Part shown: piece after piece, positions 40,735 through 49,955 of the stretch
Layout of the letters: each line of letters opens with the position of its first letter
How positions within the stretch are numbered: position 1 is the first letter of the stretch
NCBI RefSeq assembly: GCF_003955715.1
Contig: NZ_CP034463.1
Location: forward strand, 1,674,001-1,738,000
Length of the DNA stretch: 64,000 nt
Source: Streptomyces aquilus
Lineage (GTDB): Bacteria; Actinomycetota; Actinomycetes; Streptomycetales; Streptomycetaceae
Direction: 5' to 3'
The notes under the pieces: model-generated
Databases searched by the model: none
Told to the model about the DNA's origin: nothing
Seen by the model: only the letters and a program-made list of their open reading frames with translations
Program-made: the position numbers and the translations under genes

Positions 40735-41766
40735 TCAGTCGAGGACCACGCAGGACGCCGCCGGCACCTTCACCGCGCCGGAGCGGGTCGGCAGCCCCGT
40801 CTCGGGGTCGAGCGCGAACCAGGTGACGTCGCCGGAGCGTTCGTTGGCGACGTACAGGAACCCGTCCGACTCGGCGATCGCCCGGGGCCAGTGGCCGCCG
40901 CACGGGACGGTGGCGACGAGCCGCAGTTCGTCACCGTTGACGGCGAACGCGGACAGGACGTCCTCGCCGCGGGTGGCGGTCCACACGAAACGGCCGTCGG
41001 GCGAGACGACGACGCCGGAGGGGTAGGCGTCCCCGGCCGGGGCGTCCGTGAGCACCTGGACCTCCGTCAGCGGCTTCAGCAGGCCTTCCGTGGCGTCCCA
41101 GCGGCAGACGGTGAGGGTGGGGGCGAGTTCGTTGAGGACGTAGGCGTACGTGCCGTCCGGGTGGAAGGCCAGGTGGCGCGGTCCCGAGCCGGGGCGCAGG
41201 GCGATCTCGCGGTGCGGGTCGGGCGTGCCGCCGGTCAGCGTGCACACGCGTACGGAGTCCGTGCCGAGGTCCACGCTGACGGCCCAGCGTCCGCTCGGGT
41301 CGGCCTGCACCTGGTGGGCGTGCGGGGCCTGCTGGCGCCGGGTGTGCGGGCCCGAGCCGGTGTGGCGCAGGGTGCCGGAGGCCGGGCCGGCGAGGGTGCC
41401 GTCGGGGCGGAGCGGTACGGCGGTGACGCTGCCGGAGCCGTAGTCGGCGGTCAGGACGTGGCCGTCGTACAGGCCGAGGTGGGTCGGTCCGCCGCCGACC
41501 GGCACCGGGCGTCCGGCGGGCTCGGGGCGGTCGCCGGTGACGCGGAAGGCGGCCACCGCGCCCTCGGCGGTCTCGCTGACCGCGTAGAGCGTGCCGCCGT
41601 CCGGCGCCAGGGCCAGGTAGGAGGGGTCGGGCAGGCCGTCGTGGCTGCTCAGGAGCGTGAGCGCGCCGGTGTCCGGGGTGACGGCCGCCGTCACGATGCC
41701 GGGGCCTCCGGCCGCCGTGAACGACCCGATGTAGGCCTTCCGCTGCCGCTCGCCACCGTCTGCCAC
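40735..41766 (-). CDS. Lactonase family protein (7-bladed propeller, YbhE-like)
   Basis: A 343-residue protein of the lactonase/6-phosphogluconolactonase (Pgl/YbhE, muconate cycloisomerase-like) propeller family. Blade motifs recur as LPDPSYLALAPDGGTLYAV, AYPSGVVVSPDGRFVWTAT and GSGPRHLAFHPDGTYAYVLNE, and AYIGSFTAAGGPGI is the typical start. There is no signal peptide, so it should be cytosolic. The GTG at 41766 has GAGAGGGG upstream. It may hydrolyse 6-phosphogluconolactone or another sugar lactone; pentose-phosphate genes are not adjacent. It is followed by the shared hairpin at 40666-40709. Confidence 0.9.
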   Translation of the reverse strand: MADGGERQRKAYIGSFTAAGGPGIVTAAVTPDTGALTLLSSHDGLPDPSYLALAPDGGTLYAVSETAEGAVAAFRVTGDRPEPAGRPVPVGGGPTHLGLYDGHVLTADYGSGSVTAVPLRPDGTLAGPASGTLRHTGSGPHTRRQQAPHAHQVQADPSGRWAVSVDLGTDSVRVCTLTGGTPDPHREIALRPGSGPRHLAFHPDGTYAYVLNELAPTLTVCRWDATEGLLKPLTEVQVLTDAPAGDAYPSGVVVSPDGRFVWTATRGEDVLSAFAVNGDELRLVATVPCGGHWPRAIAESDGFLYVANERSGDVTWFALDPETGLPTRSGAVKVPAASCVVLD

Positions 41767-41877
41767 CGCTGTCCCCTCTCGGTCATGAACCGTTGGGGCT
41801 GACGGTAGCAGCGGTCTAGACCATGCGGCGATGGTTTCGCCCCGCCGCGGCGGACGTCAGTGCAGCCCCCGGGTCCC

Positions 41878-43368
41878 TCAGGCTCCGACCAAGGGTGAAC
41901 CCGGCGGTGTGCGCAGAGGTGTCGCCAGAGCGGCGAGCGCTCGTTCCAGGCCGTGCAGGTGGGCCAGGGCGGGGCCCTCGGCGGGCGGGTGGTCCGTGAC
42001 CGTCAGGTCGCCGTGCGTGCCGCCCGTGAGGGCCTCGACCGCCGCCTCCACGCGCCAGCAGGCGGCGGCCAGGCGGGCGTCGTGGGACGCCTCGGGGTCG
42101 GCGGCGACGGCGACCAGGCCGCGGATCTCGCGGGCGCAGTCGTCGAGGAGCGTGAGGACCCGGCGGGCGCGCCGCTTGCGGCCGAGCATCGGGTTCAGCG
42201 GGTGCACGAGCGGGGCCACGGAGAGCCGTACCCGGGCCAGCAGCTGCTCCAGTTCGGCCACGCGCGGGGCCGGGTCGGCGTCCGCCCCGGCGAGGCGTGC
42301 GGCGGCCTCGGCGGTGCAGGCGTGGACGCAGCGCAGGGCGCGCTGGATCCAGGCGTCGGTCGTGGTGTGGGTGGTGACCGGCAGGACGAACAGCACCGCC
42401 AGGACCGCGCCGAGCGCGCCGATGCCGGTCTCCGCCAGGCGCAGCGCGAGCAGGCCCGGAGTGAGGACGCCGAGGAGGCCGTAGAGCAGCTCGGCGAGCA
42501 CGGTGACGCAGAGCATCATCCAGGTGTACGACACCGCGGCCGTGTAGAAGATCCCGAAGACGCAGGCGGTGAGGAGCACGGCCGTGGGGAGCCCGGCGCC
42601 GTGCAGCGGGACGGCGACGAGCAGGCCGAGGCCGATGCCGATCACGGTGCCGAGGACCCGGCGGAAGCCGCGCACCAGGGTCTCGCCGCGCGAGGTGGTG
42701 TTGACGAAGACCCACCAGGTGGCGCCGACGGCCCAGTACCAGCGGTCGCCGGACAGCAGCTGGCCCACGACGAGCGCGAAGGCCGCGCCGACGGTGGCCT
42801 GGACGGCCTGGCGGGTGGTCACCCGGGCGAGGCCGCTGCCGGCGGGCGGGGCGGGCACCGGAGCGGGCGGCAGGCGGCGCTCGTAGCACCACAGGCCGAA
42901 GCGCACGGCCGCGGCGGTGGCCACGGAGAGCAGGACGGCGGCGTAGAGCTCGGGCAGCCGGTCGCTCGTGGCGTGCAGGAACTGCGCCACGAAGAAGGTC
43001 ATGAACGCGAACACGCCGAGGCTGTGCCCGCGCGGGCCCCAGCGTCGCGCGTACACGCCCGCGCCGATGACGGCGAGGAACGTGAGGTCGCGGGCGACGG
43101 GGTGGGCGTGCAGCTCGGCCGCGGCGGCCAGCACGGGCAGGCCCACGGCGGGCAGCAGCGCGGTGGTGACCGCCTGGCCGCGGACGGTGGCGTCGGTGAC
43201 GGTGAACAGGGCGAGCAGTGCGGCGAGCCCGCCGGTGACGGCGCCGACGAGGGAGTGCCCGGCGAGCCCGCACACCACGACCGCGAGCCCGATGCCGACG
43301 ACGGCCCGCGCCGCGAAGCGCAGCCGCACCCGGCCCGGGTCCGGAGCAACGAACACCCTCTTCAGCAC
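41878..43368 (-). CDS. FUSC family membrane transporter
   Basis: A 496-residue FUSC protein. The first hydrophobic block (residues ~18-160, about six helices) and the second (~195-330, including GDRWYWAVGATWWVFVNTTSRGETLVRGFRR) are followed by a soluble helical C-terminal domain. Family members export aromatic acids or toxic amphiphiles. The GTG at 43368 lies 207 bp from the divergent lrp-type gene, which probably regulates it. The leader contains a terminator-like hairpin with a U-tract. It is unrelated in operon context to the first FUSC gene at 15123. Confidence 0.9.
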   Translation of the reverse strand: MLKRVFVAPDPGRVRLRFAARAVVGIGLAVVVCGLAGHSLVGAVTGGLAALLALFTVTDATVRGQAVTTALLPAVGLPVLAAAAELHAHPVARDLTFLAVIGAGVYARRWGPRGHSLGVFAFMTFFVAQFLHATSDRLPELYAAVLLSVATAAAVRFGLWCYERRLPPAPVPAPPAGSGLARVTTRQAVQATVGAAFALVVGQLLSGDRWYWAVGATWWVFVNTTSRGETLVRGFRRVLGTVIGIGLGLLVAVPLHGAGLPTAVLLTACVFGIFYTAAVSYTWMMLCVTVLAELLYGLLGVLTPGLLALRLAETGIGALGAVLAVLFVLPVTTHTTTDAWIQRALRCVHACTAEAAARLAGADADPAPRVAELEQLLARVRLSVAPLVHPLNPMLGRKRRARRVLTLLDDCAREIRGLVAVAADPEASHDARLAAACWRVEAAVEALTGGTHGDLTVTDHPPAEGPALAHLHGLERALAALATPLRTPPGSPLVGA

Positions 43369-43389
43369 TGCTTCCCGCCCCCTGCGTCG

Positions 43390-43440
43390 TCAATGGGTAC
43401 ACCGGCATGAAAAAGGCGCCGCGGAGGTCCGCAGCGCCAT
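43390..43440 (-). promoter_or_regulatory. Hairpin plus T-tract in the FUSC leader
   Basis: On the minus strand, GGCGCtGCGG, a 4-nt loop and CCGCgGCGCC (43438-43415, one mismatch) are followed directly by five T (43414-43410). This is the structure of an intrinsic terminator, 42 nt before the FUSC start. A 20-codon frame (43452-43390, beginning MKPSMALRTS) spans it and stops 21 nt before the GTG. The combination suggests transcription attenuation, but no experiment or homolog supports this here. Confidence 0.45.
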
Positions 43441-43575
43441 CGACGGCTTCATTGCAGCACCAGCCCCGCGACTGGCTCAAGTGGCGTCGAATAGGCTGGT
43501 CCATTGGCACAGACAAAAGGGACCCTGCCCGTCCACCGGCGGGCCAACGGACCATGAACGAGGAGGCCGGGCGCG

Positions 43576-44052
43576 ATGGCCGTGGACGAGCTCGACACCC
43601 GCATCCTGCGGCTGCTGCTGGAGCAGCCGCGCACGAGCGTGCGCGAGTACGCCCGCATCCTCGGGGTCGCCCGCGGCACCCTCCAGGCCCGTCTCGACCG
43701 GCTGGAACGGGACGGGGTGATCACCGGCACGGGGCCCTCGCTCTCCCCCGCCGCCCTGGGCCACCCGGTGCTGGCGTTCGTGCACATCGAGGTCACCCAG
43801 GGGCGGCTCGACGACGTGGGCGACGCGCTGGCAGCCGTGCCGGAGATCGTCGAGGCGTTCTCGATCGCGGGCGGCGGTGACCTGCTGACGCGGGTGGTGG
43901 CGCGGGACAACGCGCATCTGGAGGACGTGATCCAGAAGGTGATCAGCCTGCCGGGAGTGGTCCGCACGCGCACCGAGGTGGCGCTGCGCGAGCGGGTGCC
44001 GCACCGGCTGCTGCCGCTGGTGGAGTCGATCGGCCGCGCGGCCCGGAACTGA
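43576..44052 (+). CDS. Lrp/AsnC family transcriptional regulator
   Basis: A 158-residue feast/famine regulator. The N-terminal helix-turn-helix is ELDTRILRLLLEQPRTSVREYARILGVARGTLQARLDRLERDGVI. The C-terminal RAM ligand domain includes GHPVLAFVHIEV, ALAAVPEIVEAFSIAGGGDLLTRVVARD and LPGVVRTRTEVAL. It would bind as a dimer or octamer and sense an amino acid or aromatic ligand. ATG 43576 has GAGGAGG upstream. It diverges from the FUSC transporter, the natural candidate target. TAGGCT near 43490 is a possible -10, about 80 nt before the start. Confidence 0.93.
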   Translation: MAVDELDTRILRLLLEQPRTSVREYARILGVARGTLQARLDRLERDGVITGTGPSLSPAALGHPVLAFVHIEVTQGRLDDVGDALAAVPEIVEAFSIAGGGDLLTRVVARDNAHLEDVIQKVISLPGVVRTRTEVALRERVPHRLLPLVESIGRAARN

Positions 44053-44098
44053 CCGCTGCCGTCCTGCACGCCGACTGGCCTTTGACATCCTGGACGCC

Positions 44099-44794
44099 AT
44101 GAGCAATCTCGGCCCGACCTCGGTCATCTTCGATCTCGACGGAACGCTCGTGGACAGCGAGCCGAACTACTACGAGGCATCGCGCGCCCTGCTCGCCGTC
44201 CATGGGGTCCGGGACTTCACCTGGGAGGACAACTCCCGGTACGTGGGCATCAGCACCTGGGAGACGCTCGGCCTGTGGCGGGAGCGTTACGGGCTCACCG
44301 TGCCGCGCGCCGAACTCCTCGGCGAGCTCAACCGGCGTTATCTGGAGCTCGCCCGGGTGGACACACCCGCATATCCCGAGATGCGCAAGTTCGTCGAGTT
44401 GCTGGCGACCGAGGGCGTCCCCCTGGCCGTGGCCTCGGGTTCGTCGCCGGAGGCCATCGCGGCGATCCTGGCGGGCACCGGTCTGGACGCCTTCCTGCAC
44501 ACCGTCGTCTCCGCCGACGAGGTCGAGCGCGGCAAGCCCGCCCCGGACGTCTTCCTGGAGGCGGCCCGCCGGCTCGGCGCGGCCCCGGCCGACTGCGTGG
44601 TCCTGGAGGACGCGGCCCCGGGCGCCGCCGCCGCGTACGCGGCCGGGATGCGCTGCGTCGCGATCCCGTACGTGGCCGCCCAGGCCGACGCCCCGGAGTT
44701 CGCCACCGCCGACCTGCTGCTGCGCGGCGGTCAGGAGGAGTTCACGGCCCGGGCCGCGTACGAATGGCTGACGGCCTCGGCCCGGCCGTCCTGA
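44099..44794 (+). CDS. HAD-superfamily phosphatase (beta-phosphoglucomutase-like)
   Basis: A 231-residue HAD hydrolase with a C1 alpha-helical cap. Motif I is VIFDLDGTLVDSEPNYYEA with both aspartates, motif II LAVASGSSPEA, motif III lysine in ERGKPAPDVFLEAA, and motif IV VVLEDAAPGAAAAYAAGM. This is the phosphatase/phosphoglucomutase-like type, acting on a small sugar phosphate or similar. CATCCT, 7 nt before the ATG, is a weak -10 candidate. It follows the lrp-type gene by 46 bp and may share its transcript. A good hairpin terminator follows. Confidence 0.93.
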   Translation: MSNLGPTSVIFDLDGTLVDSEPNYYEASRALLAVHGVRDFTWEDNSRYVGISTWETLGLWRERYGLTVPRAELLGELNRRYLELARVDTPAYPEMRKFVELLATEGVPLAVASGSSPEAIAAILAGTGLDAFLHTVVSADEVERGKPAPDVFLEAARRLGAAPADCVVLEDAAPGAAAAYAAGMRCVAIPYVAAQADAPEFATADLLLRGGQEEFTARAAYEWLTASARPS

Positions 44795-44810
44795 CCGGCC
44801 GGCGACCGGC

Positions 44811-44841
44811 GCGGTGCCCCGCCCCGCAGCCGGGGCACCGC
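44811..44841. terminator. Bidirectional hairpin between HAD and FAD-oxidoreductase genes
   Basis: GCGGTGCCCC (44811-44820) pairs perfectly with GGGGCACCGC (44832-44841) across an 11-nt loop, between convergent stop codons at 44794 and 44858. Confidence 0.75.
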
Positions 44842-44857
44842 TCGCCCGACGCGCGGT

Positions 44858-46273
44858 CTACGGTCGTGACCCGTGCGTCGGCTTCGAGGCCGGCTGGATG
44901 TTCTGGTTGAGGCGGAAGACGTTCCCCGGGTCGCGGTCGGCCTTGATGCGGGCCAGGCGGGCGTAGTTGTCGCGGTAGCTGGCCCGGACCCGTTCCTGCC
45001 CCTCGTCCATCATCATGTTCACGTAGGCGCCGCCCGCCGAGTACGGGTGCAGGGCGTCGAAGTAGTCGACCGTCCAGCGTTTGACCAGCTCGGCGTTGGC
45101 GGGGTCGGGGTCGACCCCGGCGTACACGGACGCCCAGTTGGCGTGCCGGTAGGCCCAGGGCGTGGCGTCCTGGCCGACGTCGTGGGCGGCGCCGTCGATC
45201 GGGTAGAGGTGCATGGTCGACTGCATGGTGGGGACCTCGGCGCCGAACTTGGCGTGCAGGGCGACGGCGTCGTCGGGGATGGTCTCCACGAAGTCGGCAC
45301 GCCAGTACCACTGGTGGCCGGGCGGGTAGAGCCCGTCGAACATCGTCTGGAGTTCGGGGTGTCGCAGCACCATGGGCGCGTGCAGCAGCGGTGCGGGCAG
45401 CGCGTCGAGCAGCGGGGCCATCTCGCGGGCGGCGGCGTCCGGGTCGGCGCCGGTCCAGCACCAGACGATCCCGGCGGTCTTGCGGAGCTGGATCTCCTCC
45501 GGGAACGGCGGGGCGGGCGGCACGGTGCCGTGCAGGAAGAAGCCGTTGAGCTCGCGGGGCGCGTTGAGGATGAAGTCCCGGTAGGCGGCGAGGACTTCGG
45601 CGCTGTCCTCCACCGGCCAGAAGGTGGGGCCGGCGACGACCGTGCTGATCTCGTGCAGCCGGAACAGGAATGAGGTGACGACCCCGAAGTTGCCGCCGCC
45701 GCCCCGCAACGCCCAGAACAGGTCGCTGTTCTCGTAGCCGCTGGCGATCACCTTCCGGCCGTCGGCGAGGACGACCTCGGCCTCCAGCAGGTTGTCGATG
45801 GTCAGCCCGCACTTGCGGGTCAGATGGCCGAGCCCGCCGCCGGTGGCGAGGCCGCCGACGCCGGTGGTGGAGATGATGCCGCTGGGCGTGGCGAGGCCGT
45901 GGGCGTTGGTGGCGCGGTCGACCTCGCCCCAGACGCAGCCGCCGCCGACCCGGACGGTGTGGGAGTCGGGGTCGACCTCGATGTCCTTCAGCGGGGACAG
46001 GTCGAGGACGACGCCGTCGTCGACGGTGCCGAGGCCGGCGCCGTGGTGGCCGCCGCCCCGCACGGCGAGGGGCAGGTCATGGGCGCGGGCGAAGGCGATG
46101 ACGCGGACGACGGCGTCCGCGTCGGCGCAGCGGGCGACGAGGGCGGGGTGCCGGTCGATCATGGCGTTGTAGACGTCTCGGGCCTGCTGGTAGGCGGTGT
46201 CGTCGGGGCCGATCAACTCTCCGTTGAAGGCGGTGAGTTCCGTGCGCGCCGCGTGGGCGATGGTGCTGGACAT
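44858..46273 (-). CDS. FAD-linked oxidoreductase (berberine-bridge/PCMH type)
   Basis: A 471-residue flavoprotein of the vanillyl-alcohol-oxidase superfamily. The PCMH FAD-binding domain includes LPLAVRGGGHHGAGLGTVDDGVVLDLS (flavin-linking His in GGGHH) and GLATPSGIISTTGVGGLATGGGLGHLTRK. A C-terminal BBE motif (DPGNVFRLNQNIQP) closes it. There is no second covalent cysteine motif, so single histidyl-FAD attachment is likely. It lies 102 bp downstream of, and on the same strand as, the large LuxR-type regulator gene, but probably has its own promoter. The substrate, a sugar, alcohol or specialised metabolite, is not predictable. Confidence 0.92.
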   Translation of the reverse strand: MSSTIAHAARTELTAFNGELIGPDDTAYQQARDVYNAMIDRHPALVARCADADAVVRVIAFARAHDLPLAVRGGGHHGAGLGTVDDGVVLDLSPLKDIEVDPDSHTVRVGGGCVWGEVDRATNAHGLATPSGIISTTGVGGLATGGGLGHLTRKCGLTIDNLLEAEVVLADGRKVIASGYENSDLFWALRGGGGNFGVVTSFLFRLHEISTVVAGPTFWPVEDSAEVLAAYRDFILNAPRELNGFFLHGTVPPAPPFPEEIQLRKTAGIVWCWTGADPDAAAREMAPLLDALPAPLLHAPMVLRHPELQTMFDGLYPPGHQWYWRADFVETIPDDAVALHAKFGAEVPTMQSTMHLYPIDGAAHDVGQDATPWAYRHANWASVYAGVDPDPANAELVKRWTVDYFDALHPYSAGGAYVNMMMDEGQERVRASYRDNYARLARIKADRDPGNVFRLNQNIQPASKPTHGSRP

Positions 46274-46375
46274 GCGGTCCCCCGTTTCGGAAATTCGTGT
46301 CGATTCGCCCGTTCTACTCGCGTCGCCATCGACCGGACATCCGTGTGCGCCACCCAGCTCGGGGCCGCCGGGTAC

Positions 46376-49081
46376 CTACGTTTCGGCGTGCGGAAGCGGC
46401 GCCTCGGGCTCCGGGGGCGCGCCTTCGCCGTCCGCCAGCAGCCCGAGCCGTGCCGCACGGTCGGCTGCGTGCCGTCGGGTGGGGGCGTCCAGCTTGTCGA
46501 GGACGGCCCGTACGTGGTTGTCGACCGTCCGTACCGACACCACGAGCCGGGCGGCGATCTCCGCGTTGGTCAGTCCGTCCGCGAGCAGCCGCATGACCTG
46601 GAGCTGGCGCCGGGTGAGGCCCGCGGGGTTCTCCCGGGTCGCGGCGACCGGGCCGCGCGGGATGTGCTGTACGCCGATCCGGCGCAGCTCGGCGCGGAGC
46701 AGCCGGGCCCGTGGTTCGGCGCCGAGGGCGTCGAGGGTGGTGAGCGCGGTGAGCTTGTCCGCGGGGTCGGGGCTCTCGGCGAGGGCGGCGGCGTGTTCGT
46801 AGGGGCAGCCCGCTTCCAGCCAGCGGGTGGCGGCCTGCCGCCAGAGGCCGCGGGCCTGGAGGGCGTAGGGGTGGTCCGAGTCGTCGAGCCGGACGGGGTG
46901 GCCGGCCTTGGTGAGCCAGTAGCCGAGCTCGGCGCGGTAGGGGACGCCGGGCAGCCGGTCGGCCTGGGCGTGGACGGGTCCCGCGGCGGCGGTGACGGCG
47001 GCGAGGTCGCCGCGCAGCCAGGCCGCCTCGGCGAGGGCCGCCGCGACGGGCCCGGTGCGCTGGAGTTCCCTGGTGCGTACGGCGATCTGGCGGGCCTCGG
47101 CGAGGAGTTCACCGGCGCCGGGGCGGCCGCAGCGGACACGGACCCGGGCGAGGACGGTGAGCGCGGGGCAGCGGGCGGGGACGAAGTCGTGCATGCCGTA
47201 CTCGGCGTGCTTCTCGGCGGCCTCCCAGTCGGCGGCGGCGAGACGCCGTACCGCCAGCTCCACATGGAGGTAGTTGAGGAAGCCGAGGTGTTCGGCACGG
47301 TCGGCGAGGTCCATCGCCGGGGGCAGGAACAGGTCGGCCTCGGCGTACCGGAGGTTGTCGAGGAGGGTCCAGATGAGGTTGGCGTAGGCGCGGCAGGCGT
47401 GTTCGACCTCGCCGGCGGCGAGCGCCACCTCCAGGCTCTCCTCCAGCTGGAGCCGCCCGCCGGGGTCGCCGCCGCGCCAGCGGGCCGTGCCGACGTTGTT
47501 GAGGGCGTGCGAGAGGATCGCCGCGTCGTCGGCCTTGCGGGCCAGGGTGATGGCGCGTTCGCCGTGTTCGACGGCCTCGGCGTAGCGGTCGGAGAGCATG
47601 CGCAGTTGGGCGGTGTTGCTGACGGCGAGGGCGAGGAGCCGGTCGTCGCCGGCGTGTTCGAGGACGGCGACGGCTTCGCGGGCGGCCTCCTGGGCCTGGT
47701 CGGCGTCGCCGGCCCACCAGTGGATGCGGGACAGCCAGCGCAGGTCGGCGCCGAGCCCGAGGGTGTCGCCGAGGGAGCGGCGCAGGGCGACGGCCTCGCG
47801 CTCGGCGGTGACGGCGGCGGCCGAGTCGGCGATGGTGTAGCTCTCCACCGCGTAGCGTTCGAGCAGGTCGGCGAGGTCGGCCGGCCCGTAGCGGTGCCGT
47901 TGGCGCAGGACGAGCCGGAGTTGGGCGGCGGCCTCGCGGTGGGCGCCGGCGCAGGCGGCGTCCTTGGCTGCGTCGGGTCCGTAACGGGCGATGGCGTCCT
48001 GGTCACCGGCCTGATCGGCGTGGTGGACGATACGGGCGGCGTCGGAGCCGGGCCGGGCGACGAGCGCGGCGAGGATGTTGCGGTTGAGGCCGATGCGGCG
48101 GGCGGCGGGCAGGGAGTCGGCGACGGCCCGCCGGATCAGCTCGTGCCGGAACGCCACCCGGTCCGGCTCCACCGTGAGCAGGCCGCGCTGCTCGGCGGTG
48201 GCCAGCACGGCCACGCCGTCCGTGAACAGGGCGTCCACCAGGGGCCGTTCGACGGCCGAGGGCACGACGGCGAGCTGCTCCAGCGCGTCCACCGCCGCCG
48301 GGTCCAGGCCCCGCAGCCGGGCCAGGACGGCGTCCACGACCGTCGGGGGCACTCCCCCGGTGCCGCCCGCGGCCACGATCTCGGCGACGAAGAACGGGTT
48401 GCCGGACGTCACCTCGTACACCTGGGCGGCATCGAGCCGGCGGGAGGCGCTGAGCGCCCGCACCGCGTCGAGGGAGAGCCGGGCGAGGGGCAGCCGGTGC
48501 ACCCGGGACGTGCGGGAGACCTGGCCCAGCAGATGGCGCAGGGGGTGTTCGCGGCTCAGCTCGTCGTCGCGGTAGGTGAGGACGAGCAGCGCGGGCAGCC
48601 CTTCCATCCGGCGGACCAGGAAGCGCAGGGCGTCCAGGGAGGCCTCGTCGGCCCAGTGGACGTCCTCGACGACGAGGACCGCCGGGTGCGGGGCGGCGGC
48701 GAGTTCGGCGTGCAGGGCCTCGTAGACGCGGTGGCGGTCGCCGCCCTCCATGACGGCGCGTGCGAGGTCGGCGCCGACGCTGCCGACGAGGTCGCGGAAC
48801 GGGCCGAGGGGGCGGCGGGTGGCGAGGTCGTCGCACTGGCCGACGAGGACGCGCGCCTGCCCGGGCAGCCGCTCCGGCATGGCCCTCACCAGGCTGGACT
48901 TGCCGATGCCGGCCTCACCGAAGACGAGCGCCACCGAACCGGCACCGGCTGCCGCCTCCCGGGCGGCCGCGGCCAGTCGCGTCAGCTCGCGCTCGCGTTC
49001 GAGGATCCACCGATCCACGGGCCGATTCTGCCAGAGCGCTCCGCTGGGGAGCCGGGTCAGGAAGGTACCGGATGCGGCCAT
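46376..49081 (-). CDS. Large ATP-binding LuxR-type (LAL/AAA) regulator
   Basis: A 901-residue regulator of the LAL/STAND class. The Walker A is VFGEAGIGKSS (residues ~54-64), the Walker B-like stretch is AVLVVEDVHWADEA, and a long helical TPR-like middle follows. The C-terminal GerE/LuxR helix-turn-helix is LTRRQLQVMRLLADGLTNAEIAARLVVSVRTVDNHVRAVLDKL. Such proteins integrate ATP and a metabolite signal to activate pathway genes. ATG 49081 is used here; GTG 49018 (starting VDRWILERERELTRL) is equally plausible because neither has a strong ribosome site. The FAD oxidoreductase downstream is a likely target. Confidence 0.92.
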   Translation of the reverse strand: MAASGTFLTRLPSGALWQNRPVDRWILERERELTRLAAAAREAAAGAGSVALVFGEAGIGKSSLVRAMPERLPGQARVLVGQCDDLATRRPLGPFRDLVGSVGADLARAVMEGGDRHRVYEALHAELAAAPHPAVLVVEDVHWADEASLDALRFLVRRMEGLPALLVLTYRDDELSREHPLRHLLGQVSRTSRVHRLPLARLSLDAVRALSASRRLDAAQVYEVTSGNPFFVAEIVAAGGTGGVPPTVVDAVLARLRGLDPAAVDALEQLAVVPSAVERPLVDALFTDGVAVLATAEQRGLLTVEPDRVAFRHELIRRAVADSLPAARRIGLNRNILAALVARPGSDAARIVHHADQAGDQDAIARYGPDAAKDAACAGAHREAAAQLRLVLRQRHRYGPADLADLLERYAVESYTIADSAAAVTAEREAVALRRSLGDTLGLGADLRWLSRIHWWAGDADQAQEAAREAVAVLEHAGDDRLLALAVSNTAQLRMLSDRYAEAVEHGERAITLARKADDAAILSHALNNVGTARWRGGDPGGRLQLEESLEVALAAGEVEHACRAYANLIWTLLDNLRYAEADLFLPPAMDLADRAEHLGFLNYLHVELAVRRLAAADWEAAEKHAEYGMHDFVPARCPALTVLARVRVRCGRPGAGELLAEARQIAVRTRELQRTGPVAAALAEAAWLRGDLAAVTAAAGPVHAQADRLPGVPYRAELGYWLTKAGHPVRLDDSDHPYALQARGLWRQAATRWLEAGCPYEHAAALAESPDPADKLTALTTLDALGAEPRARLLRAELRRIGVQHIPRGPVAATRENPAGLTRRQLQVMRLLADGLTNAEIAARLVVSVRTVDNHVRAVLDKLDAPTRRHAADRAARLGLLADGEGAPPEPEAPLPHAET

Positions 49082-49121
49082 TCTCCCGGGCCCGGCGCCG
49101 TCGGGACTGGTCGCGCGGGGG

Positions 49122-49901
49122 TCAGTGCACGGAGAGGCCGCCGTCGACGAAGATCGACTGGCCGGTGACGTACGCGGAGGCGCGGCTCGCGAGGAAGACC
49201 GCCGCGCCTTCGAAGTCCTCGGCGAGGCCGTTGCGGCCGGTCATCGTGCGGGCGGCGAGCGCCTCGACCTTCTCCGGGTCGTTCGCGAGACGGGCGTTGA
49301 GCGGGGTCATCACGAAGCCCGGCACCAGCGTGTTGCAGGTGACGCCGTACGGCGACCAGGCCTCCGCCTGTGACCGGGCGAGCGATTCGAGGCCGCCCTT
49401 GGAGACGCCGTAGGCACCGCTCTGCACGAAGGCGCGGTGGGCCTGCTGGGAGGTGATGTGGATGATCCGTCCGAAGCCGCGCTCGGCCATGCCGGGGCCG
49501 AAGCGCTGGCCCAGCAGGAAGGGCGCCTCCAGGTTGACGGCCAGGGTGGTGTCCCACACGTCCTCGGTCAGCTCGCCCATCGGGGGCCGCAGGTTGATGC
49601 CGGCGGAGTTGACGAGGATGTCGGGCTCGCCGAAGGCCCGCACCGCCTCCTCGGCGGCGGCGCGCACGCCGTCGCGGGTGCCGAGGTCGGCGCTGACCCA
49701 TGCGGCGCGGCAGCCGCCGGCGGTCAGCTCGTCCACGGTCGCCGCCAGTTCCGTCTCCTTGCGGGCCACGACGACGACACTCGCTCCGGCGCGGGCCAGG
49801 GCACCCGCGACGGCCCGGCCGATGCCCGAGCTGCCGCCGGTGACGAGGGCGACGCGGTTTTCGAGGGAGAACAGTTGCGAGAGGTAGGCCTGCGAGATCA
49901 T
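49122..49901 (-). CDS. SDR-family oxidoreductase (gluconate-5-dehydrogenase-like)
   Basis: A 259-residue classical short-chain dehydrogenase. VALVTGGSSGIGRA is the dinucleotide motif, VVVVARKET suggests NADP preference, and NSAGI and TSQQAHRAFVQSGAYGVSKGG give the Ser-Tyr-Lys triad. GQSIFVDGGLSVH is the C-terminal end. The N-terminal YLSQLFSLENRVALV resembles gluconate 5-dehydrogenase and related sugar-acid reductases. It is upstream of, and co-directional with, the LAL regulator (40-bp gap), so it may be part of the same transcript. The substrate is inferred only at family level. Confidence 0.92.
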   Translation of the reverse strand: MISQAYLSQLFSLENRVALVTGGSSGIGRAVAGALARAGASVVVVARKETELAATVDELTAGGCRAAWVSADLGTRDGVRAAAEEAVRAFGEPDILVNSAGINLRPPMGELTEDVWDTTLAVNLEAPFLLGQRFGPGMAERGFGRIIHITSQQAHRAFVQSGAYGVSKGGLESLARSQAEAWSPYGVTCNTLVPGFVMTPLNARLANDPEKVEALAARTMTGRNGLAEDFEGAAVFLASRASAYVTGQSIFVDGGLSVH

Positions 49902-49955
49902 GCCCGCACCTTATTTCAGTACCGTCGGGCTTCCTTGATCACCGATGATGACGGC

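Noticed and set aside
43410..43440. Hairpin with T-tract as the terminator of the Lrp-type gene
   Set aside because: It lies upstream of that gene and the T-tract is on the opposite strand, so it can only act on the FUSC transcript.
41816..43555. Alternative minus-strand frame through the second FUSC gene, starting in its leader
   Set aside because: The frame used for FUSC has two blocks of transmembrane helices; this one is Arg/Pro-rich noise. Only its first codons were considered as a possible leader peptide.
45824..49168. Very long plus-strand open frame (over 1100 codons) opposite the LAL regulator and FAD oxidoreductase
   Set aside because: It is antisense to two genes with strong family motifs, its translation is Gly/Val/Arg-rich without any domain, and open antisense frames are expected at this G+C content.
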